Shown one piece after another: positions 57,067-64,000 of a stretch of DNA of 64,000 bases. The position numbers and the translations under genes are program-made. The stretch spans positions 11,394,518-11,458,517 of the forward strand of contig NC_059417.1 in assembly GCF_905220565.1 (NCBI RefSeq). Direction: 5' to 3'. The notes below the pieces were generated by a model. That model searched no databases, was not told the DNA's origin, and saw only the letters and a program-made list of their open reading frames with translations. Position 1 is the stretch's first letter. Each line of letters opens with the position of its first letter. Origin of the DNA: Melitaea cinxia (taxonomy: Eukaryota > Arthropoda > Insecta > Lepidoptera > Nymphalidae).

Positions 57067-57811
57067 CAGCCTTTTCCAAAGTGGGCGATAACGCCCCCTT
57101 GTGGGCGCTGCAGGGGGTAAAGGTAAGAGACCCAGAAAAAAATGGTAGCGTTGAGTAGAGGCTTGGGAGGGGGGGGGGGTGTTTAAATCATCCTTCATAT
57201 TATTTTTTATATTAAAATCGATTATGTTTGTTTTATTTTGAATAAAAGATACTCTGTCTAAATACTATAAAGTGGAGTTTCAATAAGCATTCTCATTGGC
57301 AGGCGTAGCCCGTAAGAGTTAACTTGAGACCCGAGTGCCTAGTGCCAGTTTTATTCACAAAAACATGAGAGAAACGCGTTTATACATGAATATTATTTTG
57401 CATGGGAATTTAAGCACTGCAGCCTAGACGATAAAGAATAGTATACGGTACAATCGATACAGAGTCATCTAGCGGCAAACGCGAGAACTAGGTTGAAATG
57501 CCGAATTTCCCATACAAAACGAAGTTAAAGTTTACGCCCGTTTTTGCGAGACGGATTAAACAAAACTCGCACTAGGCACTCAGAGCGTCGCTGTGTACTA
57601 CACTACCTACTGCGCTCAGGTCTCAAGTTAAATCTTGAGGGTTATAGTAAAAATCTCGTTTATAATTAATGTTTAATCTCCGCTAATATAGTTCGCAATA
57701 ATTAATTTAATTTGAGGTTATAGTGGTTTTAAGTTGGTGAAAAAATGGGGGCACCATACAATAATTTATTCTCAAAGTGGGCAGTAGACAAAATAAGTTT
57801 GGGAGCCCCTG
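57067..57811. mobile_element. nonautonomous hAT-type element with 8-bp TSD and a nested inverted repeat
   Basis: Ends CAGCCTTTTCCAAAGTGGGC and (reverse) CAGGGGCTCCCAAACTTAT, with TSD CTTTAAAC (57059-57066) and CTTTAAAT (57812-57819), 7 of 8 matching. CAG-type ends and an 8-bp target duplication fit hAT. Inside, AACTTGAGACCCGAGTGCCTA (57316 on, split only by description) and GGCACTCAGAGCG...GGTCTCAAGTT (57580-57630) form a second, inner inverted pair. Confidence 0.7.
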
Positions 57812-57949
57812 CTTTAAATCATATGATATATTTAAGCTTATAGTCTTTTTTGTCGTACTTAAATGGTTATGACCTTAGTAAAGAGAATTTACTAGAAGGT
57901 AGAAATTATACAAATGGCATTTAAATTTTGAATGCCAAAATGAATGAGA

Positions 57950-58105
57950 CTACAAGACCAACATCAGCTTTCACCTAAAACGAGAATCATCAAAATCGGT
58001 ACTCCCAGCAAAAGTTATGAGGTCATAGTAACTAAAAAGAAAAAAGAAACTTGTCGTCGTCATCTTGAGAACCTACTCCTTTTCTTTGAAATCAGTTAAA
58101 AATTA
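57950..58105 (-). repeat. CCGACTTC-family repeat, degenerate
   Basis: Contains AACATCAGCTTTCACC, AAAATCGGTACTCCCAGCAAA (split only by description) and GAGAACCTACTCCTTTTCTTT (split) in family order on the minus strand. Confidence 0.6.
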
Positions 58106-58375
58106 TTCAATAGTAAGCGTGAATGCTTATAAAGTTATTTATAGCAGATCGACAAATATAATCTTAGATTAGATATCTGCCGAGTCATGCAATTTCATAT
58201 AACAACCACGTCATAACACTTATTATATTATCATAACGTATCGTGTCATAACGTATCAAGCCGTTCAAGTGATACCTAACTACCTAAGTATATTCTATTT
58301 TTTTGGAAGAGTCCTAAATAGTAAACAAATATGGCGTACTTCCGACCACAGATAATAGAGTAATATTGTAAGTAT

Positions 58376-60275
58376 TCCCGGCTCGTTCAGCACCTGGAGG
58401 AGGGCTCGGGACCCGGACTCTCGGAATCCCAATTCGGGTTTCGAGCGCGCCGGTCGACCATCGACGCCCTCAAACGCTTACGGGCGGTGACGGGTGAAGC
58501 GGAACACAAGAGGGAGGTGGTGCTCGCGGTGTCGTTGGACATCGCGAACGCCTTCAACAGCCTCCCGCATGCAGTGATTCGGGAGGCACTCAAATTCTTC
58601 GGAGTACCCCCGTATCTAGGGCGGCTGCTGGAGGCGTACCTCTCCGATCGCAAAGTAGGCCTCGAAAATCGGTCGGGGTCCGTGGAGTGGCGGCGGGTCG
58701 GCTGCGGTGTCCCACAGGGATCGGTGCTGGGCCCGATCCTGTGGGACATCGGATACGACTGGGTCCTGCGAGGCCGTCTCCTCCCCGGGATGGGTGTCAT
58801 TTGCTACGCGGATGACACTCTCGTTTACTCCCGGGGACGAGACTATAAGGAGGCGGCGCGGCTGGCTGAGGTCGGACTCGACCTCGTGATCAGCCGCATA
58901 AAGAGTTTGGGGCTTCGTGTCAGAATTGAAAAGACCGAAGCCCTCCTCTTTCGTGGGACCGGACGCAAGGGACCTCCACCGGGGGCTACCCTGCAGATCG
59001 GAGAGGGGAGGGTCAGGATGAGCTCCCAAATGAAATATTTAGGGCTCATCCTTGACGGAGGGTGGACCTTCGGTCCACACTTCGCTATGGTGGGACCGAA
59101 GGTCGTGAAGGTGGCGAGTGCACTGGGCAGACTCCTCCCGAACCTCGGAGGACCCAGCGCCGCCTGCAGGCAGCTATATTCCGGAGTCTGCCGGAGTATG
59201 GCGACGTACGGTGCCCCGGTTTGGGCGGATCGCCTCACTGCGAAGAATAAGGCCGCACTGCGGTCGGCGCAGAAGATCATCGCGGTGAGGGTGATTCGGG
59301 GGTATCGTACGGTATCGTGGGCTGCAGCTACTGCTCTAGCTGGCGACCCCCCGTGGGAGCTCGTGGCGGAGGTCCTTGCCGAGACCTACTCATACGTCTC
59401 GGGTAGGAGGGCTCTCGGTGAGAACCTCACGTTGGACGGGATCCTACGGGTGCGCCGGATGGGGCAAGAAGCATTAATGCGGAGGTGGGGGGAGGACCTG
59501 GTGGAGCAGCCGTATGGCACACGCGTAACGGCTGCCTTGCGCCCTGTCCTTGAGCGGTGGATGCGCCGTAAGCGCAAACCCCTCACCTTCCGTCTGACGC
59601 AGGTTCTCACCGGGCACGGCTGCTTTGGTGAATACTTGTGTCGGACGGCCCAAAGGGAGCCGACGACTGAATGTCACGATTGTGGCGCGGAGGTGGACTC
59701 TGCCCAGCACACCCTCGAGGTGTGCCCGAGATGGGCGGCGCTACGTCGCGATCTGACGACAGTCCTCGGAGGGGACTTGTCACTGCCGAGCGTTATCACC
59801 GCGATGCTCGGTGACGACGAGTCCTGGAAGGCGATGGTCTCCTTCTGCGAGACAGTAATGTCGCAGAAGGAGAACGACGAGCGGATGAGAGAGGGGGCCG
59901 CCGACGAGGCCTCCGTCCGCAGGCGACGAACGGGGGTGCGTAGGAGGCGCTACTTAATGCGTCTCCAGTAACGCCCCTGTGCCCATGTCGGGCCGGGATG
60001 GGAACCCGGTCCAGCTAGACATGGCGTCGTCGGGATTGTTCAGAGGTGAGCCGGACAGTCCCATGGAGGAGAAGTCTGGTCTTTTCGCCGAGGCCAGCCT
60101 GTCGCTGGAGGGATCCTGTTGCCTGCAGTTCCGGGACCCTCCAATTAAAGCGGCTGAAGGCTCCCGCAGGGGTTTTGGTCGGTAGTGCACCCCCAAGTGC
60201 TAAGCCGACATACGGTCTATGAATGCCTACCCGGGCATCCTGGATATCACCCGTAAATGGGTTACCCTGCGATAT

Positions 60276-60345
<70 letters not shown>
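58376..60345 (+). mobile_element. 5'-truncated R1-clade LINE with poly(A) tail and 14-bp TSD
   Basis: Flanked by AATATTGTAAGTAT at 58362-58375 and 60346-60359. The tail is an uninterrupted run of about 69 A (60277-60345). GC content is far higher than in the flanks, as in other R1-clade elements of moths. The endonuclease and ORF1 are missing because of 5' truncation. It is not in 28S rDNA. Confidence 0.92.
58379..59971 (+). pseudogene. R1-clade reverse transcriptase, 5'-truncated but open
   Basis: About 530 codons without interruption. The RT begins within the fingers at GLSESQFGFRARRSTIDAL and continues with motif A (SLDIANAFNSLPH), GCGVPQGSVLGPILW, the catalytic YADD (VICYADDTLVYSRG) and MKYLGLILD. 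It ends with a Cys/His motif CHDCGAEVDSAQHTLEVC, which is typical of the R1 group. The fragment starts in frame, so no start codon is expected. Confidence 0.9.
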
Positions 60346-60350
<5 letters not shown>

Positions 60351-62385
60351 TGTAAGTATAGTAAAGTGACACAAAGAGCAAATGAATGAACAATATTAAT
60401 AAGCCATAGACGAAAGTAAAATTCATTTTATGTTCAAATATTTAACGCTAACATATTGCTAAAATTGTTTCAAAACCTAATAATATATTGAATATTTTTT
60501 CTAAGAATTAGTAAAGGTACAGAATTACGAAAAAAAAAATATATATATATATTAATCGAGCATCGAGCATAAAAGGCCACAAATTTATATTTCGTTTATG
60601 TAAAATGGTCGGTAAAAAAGACGTCAAAAATAAAATTTACAACAAAATAGGGCCGCCTGTGTCTAGAAAAAAAAGTTGACCCTATTAGTATTATTGTCAC
60701 ATTATTTGTATTCACTATAAATATAGAGCCTTGCGCCGGCGGCACACTCTATAACATGTAAACAAAAGGATTAATAACACTGTTGCTCACGTAGCTCTCA
60801 TTGGGTAACCCTAAGTCTCATACTAAAGTCCCACAAAATTTTCCTGTGAACTACAATAAACTTTTATGCCAATGCTATGTGCTTTTATATTATATGAGAT
60901 AGCGTTAAAAAAAGAGATGGATACGATTCCATACATTCTTGGGCCAAAATGTAATGAAATGAAAATGGTATCAATTAATGCATTTAGGCTTATTGATTCC
61001 TTGCTGAAAATTATCTATATTTTGGCTATCTGAGAGTGGAGTTATTAGACTTTTTGTAAAAGTGAGGTTATGTTACAATGTCTATACAAAATCCCGATCA
61101 CTAAGTTCTTGTAGCATTAATGTTTGTTAAATTTAGTGAAGACTGTTTGAAAACTCTTTACAAATATTGATATACACTTGAAACCATTAATAAATATCAG
61201 GAATGGACTCAGAATGCATCGGAAAACAGTAAACATGAAACGAGTGACGGACACAGTATTACTGTAAAAATATGATTTATTTTAAATCGATACGAAATCG
61301 ATAATCATTTTGGTTTATCAGATATTAATTGATATTTTCGATATTAATGTAACTTTATTTAAATGTTCTTTATTGTTTATAGCTTTAATTGTGCATCTAA
61401 ATATCTTGAGTTAATTAACTAGTGCAGACATTTTCTTTTTGAATTCTGTAATCGATTATAGTTGAATCGATACCCAAATAATTTGATGAAAACTATCTTT
61501 TTCAATTTTCTCCGCTTCTAGATTCAGAATTGAGCTGATATTTTATATTTTAAAATAAAAAAATGTGACCAATTTTTTAAACAATATCTCTACTCATTAC
61601 ATTTTGGCCCAAAAGTCCCCATCTCCTTTTCAGAGTGAAATTGATATTCAGAAACATTCATAATATAAAATAAAACCTTTACAATAAACACTTTACTATA
61701 AAAGATTGACATTTATAAAATTTTGTCAGCATTTTTTACGCTCAACATAATTAAAAAAAAAAAAAAAAAACAATATCTAAAACATAATAACAAATCGCTT
61801 TACGGTAACATTGTTTTATAACTTACTATCAAATTATGATTCGTGAAAATTTAAAATATAAGTAAAAAACACGGCCCATTTTATCGCTCATGCCGTTCAT
61901 TCTCTCATTCACCTCTAAAAATATTATGACCACATCCCTATTTGCGTCACAAAAAAAGATATTAAAATGTCATTTTCGAAAATATTAATTATCTGTACGC
62001 TCGAAATCCGTATTTTAATAATTTTTATGTGTTTAAAATCATAAATTGATATTGGTTTTTAGTGAAATAAATAGTAAATGGAGTTTTACATGTGTCCGTT
62101 AGCTAATATGTTGTGAAAGTGAGTGATAAATGCAGAAAAAAACGTGAAATACGATTGACAGGGGTTTGTTTACCATTTAGGACTCTTCCAAAAAAACGGA
62201 ATATAGATATTTATTAAATTGCTAATTTCACAATATTTGTTATGATTATCTTGCAAATTTTCGTAAAGGATTTTCTTTAACCTTTAATTAAATTATGCGC
62301 TTCCATAATATTCATATTTACATTATTTTGTACTTAGGAAATTGGCTAAGTTCGTGTCGGATATATGACGGTTTTTTTTATCTGA
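60346..62385. other. AT-rich, two inverted repeat pairs, no gene seen
   Basis: GGGCCAAAATGTAATGA at 60941-60957 is perfectly inverted at 61594-61610, with further similarity (AAAAGAGATGG / AAGGAGATGG) outside, suggesting a MITE of about 710 bp. The remainder shows no coding frame. Confidence 0.5.
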
Positions 62386-62389
62386 CTTC

Positions 62390-62660
62390 AAAATACTTGT
62401 TTGCTCACAAACGACAAAAAAACCGACTTCAATTACCTCGACAAGTACAACGTAGGTAAATGAAAAAATTGTCAAGTAAATAAGCATTATCAAAGATTAT
62501 TAAAAAAGCGCTAATATGATCTCGACGAAATTTAAATGGGAATATGCGACAAGCACCAAATATCGATTAAACAAACTAATCATCGAAATCGGTTGACCCA
62601 ATCAAAAGTTATGAGGTGTAAATACAACGACGGACGACGAAAAATTGGTTTGAGACCTGA
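62390..62660 (-). repeat. CCGACTTC-family repeat, partial
   Basis: Left end TTGTTTGCTCACAAACGAC plus AAAAAAACCGACTTCAATTAC (split only by description), then AATCGGTTGACCCAATCAAAA (split). The distal half is missing. Confidence 0.7.
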
Positions 62661-62689
62661 TAAATATACTTTTTGACTTTTGGACTTTT

Positions 62690-63000
62690 TGACGCATGGT
62701 CACAGCATGGTTTGTGGCTGTTGCGCTGGCGGTTGCGGGTTCGATCCCCGCATATGACAAAGATTTGTATTGGACACACAGATTTTTGGCATGGTCTGGG
62801 TGTTTGTGCAGTCCTCGTGGGTCTCCCCATCGTGGCTCGGAGAGCACGCTAAGCCGTCGGTTCCGGTTATTATCATGTACACATGATAGCGATCGTTACT
62901 CATAGTAAGGAACATATCCGCCAACTCGCAGTGGAACAGCGTGGTGGATTAAGCTCCAATCCTACGTAGAGAAAGAGGCCTATGCCCAGTAGTGGTTGGT
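62690..63000 (+). repeat. tRNA-derived SINE
   Basis: The head contains TGGCTGTTGCGCTGGCGG and the B box GGTTCGATCCCCGC. A body follows with ACACATGATAGCGATCGTTAC (split only by description), and the end is AGAGGCCTATGCCCAGTAGTGG (split). The 3' module is shared with the fragments at 12.6 and 29.8 kb. Possibly the Metulj type described from butterflies, by inference. Confidence 0.7.
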
Positions 63001-63025
63001 AAAGTATATATATATATGTAGGTCG

Positions 63026-63275
63026 GCACACAAGCGTACGGCTCACCTGATGGTAAGCGATTACCGTAGCTTATAGACTTCTGCAACACCAGGAGCATCG
63101 CAAGCGCTTTGCCAACCCTATTTCCAATTCCCCTCAGGAGTTCTTCTTACTCATCACTGGAACACAACACAGCTTGAAAGCAGTTTTATTTAGCTGTGAT
63201 CTTCTGTAAAATCGAGGTACTTCCCCAGTCGGGCAGCTCTATATATTAAGGAGGAAATATTGCTGCCTACCTCAG
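63026..63275 (+). repeat. CAAGCGTACGG-family repeat
   Basis: GGTCGGCACACAAGCGTACGG (split only by description) to the TAAGGAGGAAATATTGCTGCC end. Nearly complete. Confidence 0.75.
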
Positions 63276-63583
63276 TAATTTATTTTAATTTCTATATATA
63301 TAAAACATAGCATACAAAAATAAATTACACTTAACAAGAATATATTTTAATATTTATACTTCACAACCGCCTAAATAAAATAAAATTAATTTATTTTAAT
63401 GATTTATTATTATCGAACTCAGTAGACGTTATTGTCCGATAAAATTGTATTTATTTACAATAATAATAATTAATGGCTAATTTTATATCTAAAGCACTAA
63501 GAGTACAGACATATACAGACTTTTGATTAATGTCGACCTTTAGATTTTAACAATTAGGATTTGATATACATACGTACAAAAGA

Positions 63584-63862
63584 CTAAGGGATAACACAGT
63601 TCCACCACTACCTTGAAACTTATAAAGGTGACCGATGGCGGGATAACCATCTAACTGCTGAATTTTAAATACAGTGGCCGAAGATGGACACCAGCGTATT
63701 TAGTGCGACAAAACCAGCCCTGCGGTCACCAACCCGCCTGCCCAGCGTGGTGACTATGGGCAAAACACATGAGTTCGCGCCATGTTGTTTGGCGCGAACT
63801 TAGGGAGGCCTATGTCCAGCAGTGGACTACGATAGGCTGAAGTGATGATGATGACGATGATA
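63584..63862 (+). mobile_element. 5'-truncated short RTE derivative with 12-bp TSD
   Basis: Flanked by ACGTACAAAAGA at 63572-63583 and 63863-63874. It starts inside the 5' UTR at CTAAGGGATAACACAG and continues to the fused 3' end and a GATGATGATGACGATGA tail. Confidence 0.9.
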
Positions 63863-64000
63863 ACGTACAAAAGAAATATTCATACTATGTATATAAAATA
63901 TAAACGTCAAAATAATTACAAAAAAAAATCTACTCATTTGAATAGAAGCCATCATCATTAAAAAAAGAATTACGAATTATTTACTACTTTCTAGTTTAAT

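Larger units (their letters stand above)
58284..62206. repeat. long-range inverted repeat pair, possible DNA element hosting the R1 insertion
   Basis: 58284-58325 (TATTCTATTTTTTTGGAAGAG then TCCTAAATAGTAAACAAA) is inverted at 62163-62206 (TTTGTTTACCATTTAGGA then CTCTTCCAAAAAAACGGAATA), about 40 bp with three or four differences. Without the 1.97-kb LINE the interval would be about 1.95 kb. No transposase was recognised inside. Confidence 0.55.

Overview
The window looks like nuclear DNA of a moth or butterfly (Lepidoptera). It is AT-rich, genes are split by introns, and the interspersed repeats are typically lepidopteran: RTE endonuclease/reverse-transcriptase elements and their short derivatives, R1- and Jockey-clade LINEs, a Ty3/gypsy element, Penelope-like fragments, Helitron-like elements ending in CTAGT, and tRNA-derived SINEs.

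One host gene can be rebuilt with confidence. It is an OSGIN-like flavoprotein (oxidative-stress-induced growth inhibitor family) on the minus strand. Nine coding exons lie between 31591 (start codon) and the left edge of the window, where the C-terminal exon runs off. All junctions have GT/AG boundaries, and the phases join without a break into 557 visible residues with both dinucleotide-binding motifs of the family.

The most striking feature is that two introns of this gene are almost wholly made of GC-rich tandem arrays. Array 1 (811-8282) has 78 units (64 of 90 bp, 14 of 114 bp). Array 2 (12727-18871) has about 92 units of mainly 64 or 71 bp. In both, the unit is the last part of the preceding exon plus the first 31-39 nt of the intron, so each unit carries a copy of the exon/intron junction with its 5' splice site. 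The real exon ends at the first copy. Array 1 units are all multiples of three without stop codons, so any of its 79 donors would keep the protein in frame. Array 2 units mostly are not.

An apparently full-length RTE retrotransposon with an intact 986-residue ORF and a 12-bp target-site duplication lies between the two arrays, in the intron between exons 7 and 8. The other introns and the roughly 32 kb upstream of the start codon hold layered mobile elements. These include a degenerate mariner (25.7-26.9 kb), a Penelope-derived palindrome (35.4-36.05 kb), a 5'-truncated Jockey-type LINE (39-40.8 kb), a gypsy element with identical LTRs (44.6-51.6 kb), a 1.47-kb palindromic repeat (51.8-53.3 kb), a hAT-type MITE (57.1-57.8 kb) and a 5'-truncated R1-clade LINE with a 69-nt poly(A) tail (58.4-60.3 kb). 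Several copies of a short, internally deleted RTE derivative have their own target-site duplications. No second host gene could be established in 31.6-64 kb. A possible plus-strand TATA promoter and first exon near 37.1-37.27 kb is noted as weak evidence only.
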